A stretch of 64,000 nt of DNA from Paraburkholderia aromaticivorans (GTDB lineage Bacteria > Pseudomonadota > Gammaproteobacteria > Burkholderiales > Burkholderiaceae), in assembly GCF_012689525.1 (NCBI RefSeq), contig NZ_CP051515.1, forward strand, positions 3,472,001 to 3,536,000, read 5' to 3'. Positions 49,448-57,365 of this stretch are shown one piece after another. Both the position numbers and the translations under genes were made by a program. Position 1 is the stretch's first letter. Each line of letters begins with the position of its first letter. The notes under the pieces are model-generated. The model saw nothing but the letters and a program-made list of their open reading frames with translations. It was not told the origin of the DNA and did not search any database.

Positions 49448-49882
49448 ATGACCGACCTCCTCGACCGGGCGCGCGGCGCACTGCATGCCCAGCCGTTCAG
49501 CATGCTGTTAGGCGCAGAGTTGATGCACACAAGCACCAGCGAACTCACGCTGAGCTTGCGGATCCGCGACGAACTGCGGCAGCAGCACGGCTTCGTGCAT
49601 GGCGGCGTCATCAGCTATCTCGCCGACAACGCGCTGACCTTCGCGGGCGCGCTGCTGCTCGGGCCGAAGGTCGTGACCGGGGAATACAAGATCAATTACC
49701 TGCGGCCGGCCATCAACGGCACGCTGATCGCTCGTGCGAAGGTCGTCTACGCGGGTCAGCATCAGGCGACCTGTCAATGCAACGTGTATGTGATGGAAGG
49801 CAATCGCGAGAAGCTGATTGCCGTCGCACAAGGCACGGTCAACCGGATCAGCGAGAACGGCGACCACGAACACCCGGGCTGA
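49448..49882 (+). CDS. PaaI-family hot-dog thioesterase
   Basis: A 144-residue acyl-CoA thioesterase-like protein. The hot-dog signature is RQQHGFVHGGVISYLADNAL (about 42-61), with the HGG motif and following acidic residue expected for catalysis, then VTGEYKINYLRPAINGTLIA. The ATG at 49448 has AAGGA six bases upstream, which decides this start over the longer frame from 49415. Such enzymes hydrolyse phenylacetyl- or hydroxybenzoyl-CoA and other intermediates; the substrate is open. It precedes arsR by 120 bases. Confidence 0.88.
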   Translation: MTDLLDRARGALHAQPFSMLLGAELMHTSTSELTLSLRIRDELRQQHGFVHGGVISYLADNALTFAGALLLGPKVVTGEYKINYLRPAINGTLIARAKVVYAGQHQATCQCNVYVMEGNREKLIAVAQGTVNRISENGDHEHPG

Positions 49883-49964
49883 CGCCGCCGCACCCCTTGG
49901 CTAAAGCACATTGCGCCGCCATGAAGGCGCTTGTCCACGTTTCGTCATTTAGCTAATATACGAA

Positions 49965-49975
49965 ACGTTATCGAT
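49965..49975. promoter_or_regulatory. ACGTTATCGAT motif before arsR (copy 1)
   Basis: An 11-base motif that recurs exactly at 50338-50348, before the next gene. Here it lies 28 bases upstream of the ArsR start in an A+T-rich promoter-like stretch (TAATATACG at 49954). Candidate operator of the ArsR protein. Confidence 0.5.
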
Positions 49976-50002
49976 CCATGGCTCCGTTCGGCGCACCTCT
50001 TC

Positions 50003-50305
50003 ATGACAGATGAACTCACCCGTATCAACGCGCTCGCCAACGCCAGTCGGCTCGCCGTCATGCGCTGGCTGAAAGAGCCGACGCGGCATTTCCCGTATCA
50101 GGACCACGCCGATATCGAAACGGTCGGCGTGTGCTGCACGTTTATCACCGACAAGCTCGGCATTGCGCCCGCCACCACCACGCGTCATATGCGCATCCTC
50201 GCCGACGCGGGACTCGTGCGCGCGCAGCGGATCGGCAAATTCACGTACTACAAGCGCATCGACGCCGAGTTGCAGAAGCTCGGCCGCGATCTCGCGAATC
50301 TTTAG
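50003..50305 (+). CDS. ArsR-family winged-helix regulator
   Basis: A 100-residue dimeric repressor. The helix-turn-helix region is TTTRHMRILADAGLVRAQRI, followed by the beta wing IGKFTYYKR. Two cysteines (VGVCCTF) lie ahead of the recognition helix and could bind metal or a thiol reagent, although the motif is not the ELCVCDL of metal sensors. The start at 50003 is the first ATG giving the family N terminus. The PLP-dependent enzyme follows 58 bases later and both genes have the same 11-base motif upstream, so I infer that it controls itself and that gene. Confidence 0.88.
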   Translation: MTDELTRINALANASRLAVMRWLKEPTRHFPYQDHADIETVGVCCTFITDKLGIAPATTTRHMRILADAGLVRAQRIGKFTYYKRIDAELQKLGRDLANL

Positions 50306-50337
50306 GCGCGTGGTCTTCTTCAGGCTACCGCGCCATC

Positions 50338-50348
50338 ACGTTATCGAT
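50338..50348. promoter_or_regulatory. ACGTTATCGAT motif before the PLP enzyme gene (copy 2)
   Basis: Exact repeat of the motif at 49965-49975, here 15 bases before the start codon of the PLP-dependent enzyme, overlapping the likely leader and close to the AGGGAG ribosome site. Candidate second operator for the ArsR protein. Confidence 0.5.
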
Positions 50349-50363
50349 ACTTCAGGGAGCCAC

Positions 50364-51716
50364 ATGGACGAACTCGCACTTGCCGCCGACGCCGACCGAC
50401 GCGCGCACGCTTACCTTGCCGGCATCGGCAAGCGCCGGGTGTTTCCGGACGCGGCCGCGCTCGCGCAACTCGCCGCCTTCGACGAAGCCTTCCCGCAACA
50501 TGGCCACGCGCCCGCCGACGTGCTGCGTCTGCTCGACGAAAGTGGTTCGCCCGGCACGGTCGCCTCGAACGATCCGCGCTATTACGGCTTCGTGATCGGC
50601 GCAGTGCTGCCGGCTGCGGCGGCGGCCGAGCGTCTGATGGGCGCGTGGGACCAGTGCGCGTCGACCTTCGACAACTCGCCGGTCGCGGCTACGCTGGAGA
50701 AAATCGCGGCGCGCTGGGTGCTCGACGCGCTGGATCTGCCGCGCGAAGCGGCGATCGGCTTCGGCACCAGCGCGACGGCGTGCACGCTTGTTTGCGTCGC
50801 GGCCGCACGGCGCGCGCTGCTCGCGCGCAAGGGCTGGGATTTCGACAACGACGGCCTCGACGGCGCGCCGCCGGTGCGCGTCGTGATCTCCGAGATGGCT
50901 CACATCACGGTGAAGAAAGCGCTGCGCGTGCTCGGCTTCGGCATGAAGCGTGTGATCAGCGCGCCAGTCGATGAGCATGGCCGCATCGACCCCGCGCAGT
51001 TGCCGCCGCTCGACGACATGACGATCTTCTGCGTGCAAGCGGGCGAAGTTAACACCGGCGAGTTCGATCCGTTCGCGGAACTGATTCCGCGCGCCAAGGC
51101 GGCCGGCGCGTGGGTTCATGTGGATGGCGCGTTCGGTCTGTGGGCGCGAGCCTCGTCGAAACGGGCGCTGACCGATGGCATCGACGGCGCCGACAGTTGG
51201 ACCACCGACGGCCACAAGTGGCTCAACACGCCCTACGACGGCGCCATGGCGATCTGCCGCGACGCGCAGGCGCTGTCGGCGGCGATGAACAGCGACGCGG
51301 TCTATCTGACGGGCGCGCATGACGCGCAGAAGAACGTGAACCTCGAGTTCTCGCGCCGTGCGCGTGGCATCCCGATCTGGGCGGCGCTGCGTTCGCTCGG
51401 GCGCAGCGGCGTGCAGGAGATGGTGGACCGGCATTGCGCGCAGGCTGCGCGGATCGCCGAAGGTCTGCGCGCCGCCGGGTTCGAGGTGCTGAACCGCGTG
51501 GTGCTGAACCAGGTGCTGGTGCGCGCGAAGGTCGACGCGCAGACGGTCGCGGTTCGCGAAGCGGCGCAGGCGTCGGGCGAAACGTGGTTCGGCCAGACCG
51601 TCTGGCAAGGCCGGCCGGCCTTTCGCATCAGCGTGTCGTCGTGGCGCACCGAAGACGCGCACGTCGATCAGTTAGTGGCGCTCCTTACGCGACTGCTCGC
51701 CGAACAGCGCGACTGA
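50364..51716 (+). CDS. PLP-dependent decarboxylase-like enzyme (group II family)
   Basis: A 450-residue fold-type I enzyme related to aromatic-amino-acid, tyrosine and glutamate decarboxylases. The Schiff-base lysine is Lys285 in TTDGHKWLNTPYDGA, the Asp that pairs with the cofactor nitrogen is in VHVDGAFGLW, and the ring-stacking His is in SEMAHITVKKAL. The substrate cannot be named. The ATG at 50364 has AGGGAG upstream. It is the partner of the ArsR gene. Its last 76 bases, including the stop, are duplicated in tandem directly downstream (51717-51792), so the present C terminus may be one of two alternatives. Confidence 0.85.
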   Translation: MDELALAADADRRAHAYLAGIGKRRVFPDAAALAQLAAFDEAFPQHGHAPADVLRLLDESGSPGTVASNDPRYYGFVIGAVLPAAAAAERLMGAWDQCASTFDNSPVAATLEKIAARWVLDALDLPREAAIGFGTSATACTLVCVAAARRALLARKGWDFDNDGLDGAPPVRVVISEMAHITVKKALRVLGFGMKRVISAPVDEHGRIDPAQLPPLDDMTIFCVQAGEVNTGEFDPFAELIPRAKAAGAWVHVDGAFGLWARASSKRALTDGIDGADSWTTDGHKWLNTPYDGAMAICRDAQALSAAMNSDAVYLTGAHDAQKNVNLEFSRRARGIPIWAALRSLGRSGVQEMVDRHCAQAARIAEGLRAAGFEVLNRVVLNQVLVRAKVDAQTVAVREAAQASGETWFGQTVWQGRPAFRISVSSWRTEDAHVDQLVALLTRLLAEQRD

Positions 51717-51792
51717 GCGGCGCGCCGAAGACGCGCACGTCGATCGCTTAGCCGCGCCGCCCGCGCGACTGCTCATGGAACAGCGCGAATAA
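51641..51792 (+). repeat. 76-bp tandem duplication covering the 3' end of the PLP enzyme gene
   Basis: Bases 51641-51716 (the last 25 codons with the TGA stop) and 51717-51792 align without gaps over 76 bases with about 16 differences (near 79% identity). The second copy keeps an open frame, translates to RRAEDAHVDRLAAPPARLL and more, and ends in its own TAA at the matching place. The 76-bp offset puts it one base out of frame with the gene. Confidence 0.85.
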
Positions 51793-51812
51793 CGGCATCG
51801 GCGGATACAAAA

Positions 51813-51843
51813 AGGCGGTTCCTGCTCGACACAGGAACCGCCT
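51813..51843. terminator. Bidirectional terminator between converging genes
   Basis: AGGCGGTTCCTG and CAGGAACCGCCT form a 12-bp stem with a seven-base loop. On the minus strand the stem is followed by a TTTTTG tract, which fits termination of the fucose operon ending at 51877; on the plus strand CTCTTCA follows, a weaker tract for the PLP enzyme gene. Confidence 0.85.
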
Positions 51844-51876
51844 CTCTTCATGTCTCGCGAAGCCCGCTAGCGTGAA

Positions 51877-52725
51877 TCACTCCGCCGCGTACGTCTTCTG
51901 CGTTTGCTCGCCCAGACCTTCGATACCCAGACGTATCGTCTGGCCCGGCTTCAGGAACACCGGATTCGGCTTCACGCCCATGCCGACGCCCGGCGGCGTG
52001 CCGGTCGAAATCACGTCGCCCGGTTGCAGGCTCATGCACTGCGATACGTACGAAACCAGTTTCGCGACGCCGAACACCATCGTCTTCGTGTTGCCATTCT
52101 GATAGCGATGACCGTCCACTTCGAGCCACAGGCTCAGGTTCTGCGGATCGGCGACTTCGTCGCGCGTGACGACCCACGGGCCGATCGGGCCGAACGTGTC
52201 GAAGCCCTTGCCCTTGTCCCACGTGCCGCCCTTTTCGATCTGCCATTCGCGTTCCGACACGTCGTTGATCACGCAGTATCCGGCGACGTGATCGAGCGCG
52301 TTGGCTTCGTCGATATATTTCGCCGGCTTGCCGATCACCACGCCGAGTTCGACTTCCCAATCGGTTTTCTTCGAGCCGCGCGGAATTTCGACATCGTCGT
52401 TCGGGCCGCTGATCGCGCTCGTCCACTTGTTGAAGATGACCGGTTCGGCGGGCACCGGCAGATTCGATTCCGCCGCGTGATCCGCGTAGTTCAAGCCGAT
52501 GCAGATGAACTTGCCGATCTTGCCGACGCACGGACCCAAGCGCGGATTGCCTTCGACCAGCGGCAGCGAGGCCGGATCGAGCGCGCGCAGTTTGGCGAGA
52601 CCTTCGTCGGTCAGCGCGGCGCCGTCGATATCGGCGACCACGTTCGACAGATCACGAATCTTGCCTTGCGCGTCGAGCAAGCCCGGCTTTTCCTGGCCTT
52701 TCGGCCCATAACGAAGCAGTTTCAT
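51877..52725 (-). CDS. Fumarylacetoacetate-hydrolase family protein, probable 2,4-diketo-3-deoxy-L-fuconate hydrolase
   Basis: A 282-residue metal-dependent hydrolase. The FAH fold shows ICIGLNYADHAAESNLP, WEVELGVVIGKPAKYI, VINDVSEREWQ and ISTGTPPGVGMG; the Glu and Asp residues of these segments hold the metal. In the known non-phosphorylative fucose route the enzyme of this family cleaves 2,4-diketo-3-deoxy-L-fuconate to pyruvate and lactate, and the neighbours here are the earlier steps of that route. It is the last gene of the minus-strand cluster, 66 bases after the SDR gene, before the terminator at 51813. Confidence 0.88.
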   Translation of the reverse strand: MKLLRYGPKGQEKPGLLDAQGKIRDLSNVVADIDGAALTDEGLAKLRALDPASLPLVEGNPRLGPCVGKIGKFICIGLNYADHAAESNLPVPAEPVIFNKWTSAISGPNDDVEIPRGSKKTDWEVELGVVIGKPAKYIDEANALDHVAGYCVINDVSEREWQIEKGGTWDKGKGFDTFGPIGPWVVTRDEVADPQNLSLWLEVDGHRYQNGNTKTMVFGVAKLVSYVSQCMSLQPGDVISTGTPPGVGMGVKPNPVFLKPGQTIRLGIEGLGEQTQKTYAAE

Positions 52726-52791
52726 CCTGGCACTTCCTTTCAGTGGTGTTCGGTTCGTGGTTCAGCGTGCGTCGGCATACGTCGGCGTCTA

Positions 52792-53535
52792 TCAGTTCGA
52801 CCAGCCGCCGTCGATCACATGCGCGTGGCCCGTCGTAAACGACGACTCGTCGGACCCGAGATACAGCGCCAACGCGGCGATTTCTTCCGGCTTGCCGATG
52901 CGGCCCATCGGCTGACGCGCCACAAAGGCCGCCTGCACGGCGTCCAGCGACGCGCCTTGCGCCTGAGCCTGCGCGACGATCCGCTGTTCGAGCGACGGCG
53001 AAGCCACCGTGCCTGGGCAGATCGCGTTACAGCGTACACCACGCGTGATGAAGTCCGCAGCAACGGACTTGGTCAGCCCGATCACCGCGGCCTTGGAGGC
53101 GCTATACGCAAAGCGGTTCGGCACGCCCTTCACGCTCGACGCCGCCGACGACATGTTGATGATCGAGCCGCCGCCGTGGTCGAGCATGGCGGGCAGGAAC
53201 GCGCGGATCATGCGGTACATCGCCTTTACGTTCAGGTCGAAGGCGAAGTCCCAATCCTCTTCGCTGCATTCGAGAATGTTGCCCGCGTGCACGAAGCCCG
53301 CGCAGTTGAACAGCACGTCGATCGCGCCGACTTCGGCGGCCAGCGCCTTGATCGCCACGTCGTCGCGCACGTCGAGCTTGCGCGCCTCGACCGGCTTGCC
53401 GGCGAGTCCGTCGATGCGGATATCCGTGGCGATCACACGCGCGCCTTCGCGTGCGAAGAGTTCGGCGGTGGCGAGTCCGATGCCTTGTCCTGCCGCCGTG
53501 ATCAGGGCCGTCTTGCCGGCCAGTCTTTGTGTCAT
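52792..53535 (-). CDS. Short-chain dehydrogenase, probable 2-keto-3-deoxy-L-fuconate dehydrogenase
   Basis: A 247-residue classical SDR. The cofactor motif is TAAGQGIG (13-20), NCAG is at 77-80, and the catalytic pair is Tyr144 and Lys148 in YSASK. Asp38 after the second strand (IATDIR) indicates NAD preference. In the pathway it would oxidise 2-keto-3-deoxy-L-fuconate at C4 to the diketo acid that the downstream FAH-family hydrolase cleaves. The assignment of substrate rests on gene order; the family alone has many substrates. It lies 43 bases after the lactonase gene. Confidence 0.88.
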   Translation of the reverse strand: MTQRLAGKTALITAAGQGIGLATAELFAREGARVIATDIRIDGLAGKPVEARKLDVRDDVAIKALAAEVGAIDVLFNCAGFVHAGNILECSEEDWDFAFDLNVKAMYRMIRAFLPAMLDHGGGSIINMSSAASSVKGVPNRFAYSASKAAVIGLTKSVAADFITRGVRCNAICPGTVASPSLEQRIVAQAQAQGASLDAVQAAFVARQPMGRIGKPEEIAALALYLGSDESSFTTGHAHVIDGGWSN

Positions 53536-53578
53536 CTACGACTCCAGTTGAATGGGCTTTGCTTGTCTCTTTCGGAAT

Positions 53579-54409
53579 TCACAGTCGATAAAACGCGGCG
53601 GCGTTGCCGCCGAAAACCGCTTCGCGCTCGGCGTCGCTCAAGGAGGCGAGCAAGGTGTTCGCCACCGAATGCCAGAGCAGATAATCGCCGTTCAGGTCGA
53701 GCACCGGCCAGTCGCTGCCCCACATCAAACGCGCCGGACCGAAGGACTTCAGCAGATGGTCGATATACGGGCGCAGCGTTTCCTCGGTCCAGCCGGGTGA
53801 CGCCTCGGTGACGAGGCCCGACAGCTTGCAATGCACGTGCGGCAGTTGCGCGAGCCGCGTGATCGCGTCGGCCCAGCCTGGATAGCCCGCGCGTCCATAG
53901 CGGATGGGCGGCTTCGCCCCATGATCGACGACGATGCGCAGCGCCGGAAAGCGCGTCGCGAAAGTTTCGAACGGCTCGACGTGGCGCGCGTAAATCAATG
54001 CGTCGAAGGCGAGGTCGTGTGCAATCAGCGCTTTGATTGCCGGCGCGAGATCGGGGTTCGCGATCCACGTGTCGTCCGGCAAATCCTGCAGCATCGGCCG
54101 CACGCCCTTGAACTTCGGCTCATGCGCCAGCGCTTCGATCACCTGCGGCGCCGTGGGCAGCAACAACGGCACCCAGCCGACCACGCCCGCAATCGACGGC
54201 TCATGGCGCGCCAGGTCCAGTAAATAACGCGTTTCGTCGATGGTCGGCGCCGCCTGCACCACCACCGTCCGTTCGATGCCCGCGCGTTCGCGCAACGGCT
54301 TGAGATCCTCCGGGCCAAACGTCCGGTACAGGATTTTCAGTTCCGGCGTGAGCCACTCGTAATCGCCGCGAGCGGGATCCCAGTAGTGCTGGTGGGCATC
54401 GATAGGCAT
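53579..54409 (-). CDS. Amidohydrolase-superfamily lactonase (COG3618), probable L-fuconolactonase
   Basis: A 276-residue TIM-barrel hydrolase. The metal and catalytic residues appear as IDAHQHYWDP at the start, RIVVDHGAKPPI in the middle and MWGSDWPVLDL near the end. COG3618 members in this genus include L-fucono-1,5-lactonase of the fucose pathway. The start at 54409 follows the AKR gene by seven bases and matches the family N terminus MPIDAHQHYWD; the in-frame extension to 54535 is Arg-rich and is discarded. Opens the lactone made by the upstream dehydrogenase to L-fuconate. Confidence 0.9.
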   Translation of the reverse strand: MPIDAHQHYWDPARGDYEWLTPELKILYRTFGPEDLKPLRERAGIERTVVVQAAPTIDETRYLLDLARHEPSIAGVVGWVPLLLPTAPQVIEALAHEPKFKGVRPMLQDLPDDTWIANPDLAPAIKALIAHDLAFDALIYARHVEPFETFATRFPALRIVVDHGAKPPIRYGRAGYPGWADAITRLAQLPHVHCKLSGLVTEASPGWTEETLRPYIDHLLKSFGPARLMWGSDWPVLDLNGDYLLWHSVANTLLASLSDAEREAVFGGNAAAFYRL

Positions 54410-54416
54410 CGTCAAC

Positions 54417-55457
54417 TCAATCCTCTGGCGCGGGCGCGCGGCTGTCGAGCAAACCTTCGTCCCGTAGCGCGGACCACAAGGCCGCGGGGATCGGCTTCTC
54501 GAACGACGCGGCGTTCTCGCGCAATTCATCGGCACTGCGCGCGCCGGTCAACACCGTGGCGACCGCCGGATGCGCATACGGAAACTGCAAGGCGGCGGCC
54601 GCGAGCGGCACGCCGTGCGCACGGCATACCGCTTCCAGCCGCGCGACGCGCTCGATCACTTCGGGCGGCGCCTCGCCGTAGTTGAATTTCAGATCGCCTT
54701 CGACGCCGCGCGCCAGAATGCCCGAGTTGAACGCGCCGCCTAACAGGATGCTGACGCCGCGTTTTTCACAGGCCGGCAACAGGTCGTCGAGCGTGGTCTG
54801 TTCGAGGAGCGTATAACGGCCCGCGAGCAACGCGCAATCGATATCGAACTCGGCCATCGCGTCGAGTATGACCGCGCCTTCGTTGACGCCGAGCCCGACC
54901 GCCTTGATCGCGCCAGTCGAGCGCAACGTGTTTAGCGCGCGAAAGCCGCCGCCTTCGGTCAGTTGCCGCCAGTAATGGGGATGCTTGTCGCCGTGCGTGA
55001 CACGGCCGATATCGTGCACCAGCAGAATGTCGATATCGACGATGCCGAGGCGCTGCTGGCTGTCTTCGAACGAACGCAGAATGCCGTCGTGCGTGTAGTC
55101 GTAAATCGCTTCGAAGGGGAGCGGGTTTTGCCAGCCTTCCTTGTCGTCGAAAGGCGTGGTGCGCGGCACGAAACGGCGCCCCACCTTGGTGGACAACACA
55201 TAGTCGGCGCGCGGATAGCGCCGCAAGGCATCGCCCAGACGATGCTCGGCTTTCGTGTTGCCATAATGCGGCGCGGTGTCGAAATAGCGCACGCCGGCGT
55301 CCCACGCGGCGGCGATGGTGGCGTGAGCTTCTTCGTCGGACAGATCGCGGTAGAGGCCGCCGAGCGGCGCCGTGCCGAGTCCCAAACCGGTCACCTGCAG
55401 CGGCCCGCGGCCGAGGTGGCGCCGTTGCCCGATCTTCGATCCGATCGTTGCGGTCAT
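54417..55457 (-). CDS. Aldo/keto reductase, probable L-fucose (D-threo-aldose) 1-dehydrogenase
   Basis: A 346-residue AKR. The catalytic tetrad is Asp60, Tyr65 and Lys91 in RYFDTAPHYG and STKVGR, with the His in LLVHDIGR. The sequence and length match D-threo-aldose 1-dehydrogenases, which oxidise L-fucose to L-fucono-lactone with NAD(P). It precedes the lactonase gene by seven bases, giving the first two steps in order. Upstream of it, two tandem hairpin repeats (55472-55563) separate it from the dehydratase gene, so it may have separate expression from the genes before it. Confidence 0.9.
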   Translation of the reverse strand: MTATIGSKIGQRRHLGRGPLQVTGLGLGTAPLGGLYRDLSDEEAHATIAAAWDAGVRYFDTAPHYGNTKAEHRLGDALRRYPRADYVLSTKVGRRFVPRTTPFDDKEGWQNPLPFEAIYDYTHDGILRSFEDSQQRLGIVDIDILLVHDIGRVTHGDKHPHYWRQLTEGGGFRALNTLRSTGAIKAVGLGVNEGAVILDAMAEFDIDCALLAGRYTLLEQTTLDDLLPACEKRGVSILLGGAFNSGILARGVEGDLKFNYGEAPPEVIERVARLEAVCRAHGVPLAAAALQFPYAHPAVATVLTGARSADELRENAASFEKPIPAALWSALRDEGLLDSRAPAPED

Positions 55458-55471
55458 TGAGCGCGTCTCCA

Positions 55472-55563
55472 GTGTCGATCTGAGTTAGTGCTTCAGCACT
55501 TACTCAGATCTTATGCGGTGTCGACCTGAGTTAGCGCTTTAGCGCTTACTCAGATCCCATCCG
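55472..55563. repeat. 46-bp tandem repeat of hairpins between uxaA-like and AKR genes
   Basis: Two 46-base units, 55472-55517 and 55518-55563, both start GTGTCGA. Each contains a 34-base hairpin: GATCTGAGTTAGTGC with GCACTTACTCAGATC (55477-55510), and GACCTGAGTTAGCGC with GCGCTTACTCAGATC (55523-55556). Stems have about 14 pairs with a T-T mismatch. Differences in the stems are compensating (GTGC/GCAC versus GCGC/GCGC), so the structure is kept. It looks like a REP-type element or an mRNA processing or stability site. Confidence 0.85.
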
Positions 55564-55651
55564 CGCTTGTGTTTTACCATGCATGGGCGGGGTTTGCCCA
55601 CGGTGTGTACAGACTGCTTGCCGCCAGGACCGCGCGGCTAGACGCAGCCGC

Positions 55652-56971
55652 TCAGTGCGGCTCGATCGCGACGACCCGATGCTGCACTGCGGCGCTCGAC
55701 GGCAGGCAAGCCGGTCCAACCGGTTCGAACGTCTTGTACGTCAGGATGAATTCCTGATGACCCAGCGTCTCCGACTTCGAAGCGGCACCGCGCGACACCG
55801 CCACCGTTTGCTCGAACACTTCGCGGCCCACTTCGTCGAGCGTGCCGCGGCCTTCGAGAATGCGGCCTGCATCGACATCCATGTCGCCGGAGAGATTGCG
55901 ATACGTCGTGGGATTCGCGCACACCTTGATCACCGGCGAGATCGCCGAGCCGACCACCGAGCCGCGTCCGGTCGTGAACAGAATCACATGCGCGCCGCAG
56001 GCGATCAGTTCGCCGATCTCCGCGTTGTCGCTGATGTTGGGGAAACCGAAGCGCGGCTCGCCATCCGGCACCACGTCGAGCAGATACAGGCCGCCGGTCG
56101 GCGGAATGTCGCCGGGCTTGATGATGCCGACAATCGGCGACGCCCCACTCTTCGCATATGCACCCAGCGATTTTTCTTCCTGCGTGGTGAGTCCGCCGTC
56201 CGCGTTGCCGACTGCGAAACTGCCGTGGCCGAGAATCGAGTAATAGCGCGCCGCCTTCGCGACGCAAGCCACGATTTCATCGCCGAGCGCCGGGCGCGCC
56301 GCGCGCGTCTTCATATGGAATTCGCAGCCCACCAGCTCGCCGGTTTCTTCGAAGATGCAGGTCGCACCCGCGTCGATCAGATGATCGAACGCGCGGCCCA
56401 CCGCCGGATTCGCCGTGATGCCGCTGGTGCCGTCCGAGCCGCCGCAGATCGTGCCGATCACCAGTTCGCTCAGCGCCATCGGCACTTTCTGCTGCGCGGC
56501 GAGTTGCTTGCGCGCATCGCGAATCCAGTCGACGCCGTATTGAATCGTGCTGCGCGTGCCGCCCTTTTCCTGGATCGTCAGTACTTCGACGGGACGGCCG
56601 CTTGCGCGCACCACGTCCACCAGATAGTGCTTGTTCATGCTCTCGCAACCGAGCGACACGAATAGCACCGCGCCCACATTGGGATGCGTGGTGAGCCGCT
56701 CGAGCATTTTTTCGGCGTAGCCGTTCGGATAGCAGCCCGGAAAGCCGATCAGATGCACAGGCGGCTCGCGTTCGGCGGAAGGATCGTCGAAGGCGTCGAG
56801 CGGTTCGCGAAACTGCGTGACGATCTCGCGCGCGACGTGATGCGCGCACTCGACCAGATACGCCACCGCGACCACATTGCGGATGCCCTTGCGGCCGTCG
56901 CGACGCAGATAGCCCTGAAGCGTGGGCTGCTGCGCGGCGACAGGTAGAGATGCTACGGAAGTGTCAGTCAT
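55652..56971 (-). CDS. UxaA-family dehydratase large subunit, probable L-fuconate dehydratase
   Basis: A 439-residue protein of the altronate/galactarate dehydratase family (C-terminal catalytic part). Conserved segments are GYLRRDGRKGIRNVVAVAYL, GFPGCYPNGYAEKM, SLGCESMN and TICGGSDGTSGITANPAVG; the cysteines may hold an iron site as in related dehydratases. With the small SAF-domain protein encoded 42 bases upstream it makes a split UxaA. In this cluster it would dehydrate L-fuconate to 2-keto-3-deoxy-L-fuconate in place of the enolase-superfamily enzyme used elsewhere. The start at 56971 gives the usual N terminus; an earlier TTG/ATG frame to 56998 is weaker. Confidence 0.88.
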   Translation of the reverse strand: MTDTSVASLPVAAQQPTLQGYLRRDGRKGIRNVVAVAYLVECAHHVAREIVTQFREPLDAFDDPSAEREPPVHLIGFPGCYPNGYAEKMLERLTTHPNVGAVLFVSLGCESMNKHYLVDVVRASGRPVEVLTIQEKGGTRSTIQYGVDWIRDARKQLAAQQKVPMALSELVIGTICGGSDGTSGITANPAVGRAFDHLIDAGATCIFEETGELVGCEFHMKTRAARPALGDEIVACVAKAARYYSILGHGSFAVGNADGGLTTQEEKSLGAYAKSGASPIVGIIKPGDIPPTGGLYLLDVVPDGEPRFGFPNISDNAEIGELIACGAHVILFTTGRGSVVGSAISPVIKVCANPTTYRNLSGDMDVDAGRILEGRGTLDEVGREVFEQTVAVSRGAASKSETLGHQEFILTYKTFEPVGPACLPSSAAVQHRVVAIEPH

Positions 56972-57013
56972 GATCGTTCCAGCGCGGCGCGAGGCCACGT
57001 CATTGTGCTCACA

Positions 57014-57340
57014 TCAGTGATGGACGAATTCGTGGCCCGCGTCGTGCGTGTACGTCGGCAGGTAATCGCTTTCGAGGTTGTGCGTATGCAGATGCGCACC
57101 GCGTGCCACTGCTTCTGTCACGTGACCGATCACTGCACCGTAGCGCAGCACCTTGTCGTCCTTCGCGAGTTCATGGCGCGCCACCTTGTGACCGAGTTCG
57201 ATGGTTTTAGTGAGCGTCACGCGCTCGCCTTCGATCTCGACCTGCGTGCCGCCGTCCAGGCGCGCCGCCGCGATCAGGCAGTTGTCGGCGGGGCTTAGCA
57301 GGATCAGGCGTGGGTCGGTTTGCAACGGGCGGCTGGTCAA
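57014..57340 (-). CDS. UxaA-family dehydratase small subunit (SAF domain)
   Basis: A 108-residue SAF-fold protein equal to the N-terminal domain of altronate dehydratase. Typical parts are ILLSPADNCLIAA, LGHKVARHELAKDDKVLRYG and the C-terminal IGHVTEAVARGAHLHTHNLE with its HxHN segment. It works as a complex with the large subunit encoded directly downstream. It begins 25 bases after the permease stop. Confidence 0.9.
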   Translation of the reverse strand: MTSRPLQTDPRLILLSPADNCLIAAARLDGGTQVEIEGERVTLTKTIELGHKVARHELAKDDKVLRYGAVIGHVTEAVARGAHLHTHNLESDYLPTYTHDAGHEFVHH

Positions 57341-57365
57341 ATGAGTTCTCCGATGTGCATATGCA

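Noticed and set aside
55472..55563. CRISPR array
   Set aside because: Only two adjacent units without spacers; the units are hairpins in direct tandem, not repeat-spacer units.
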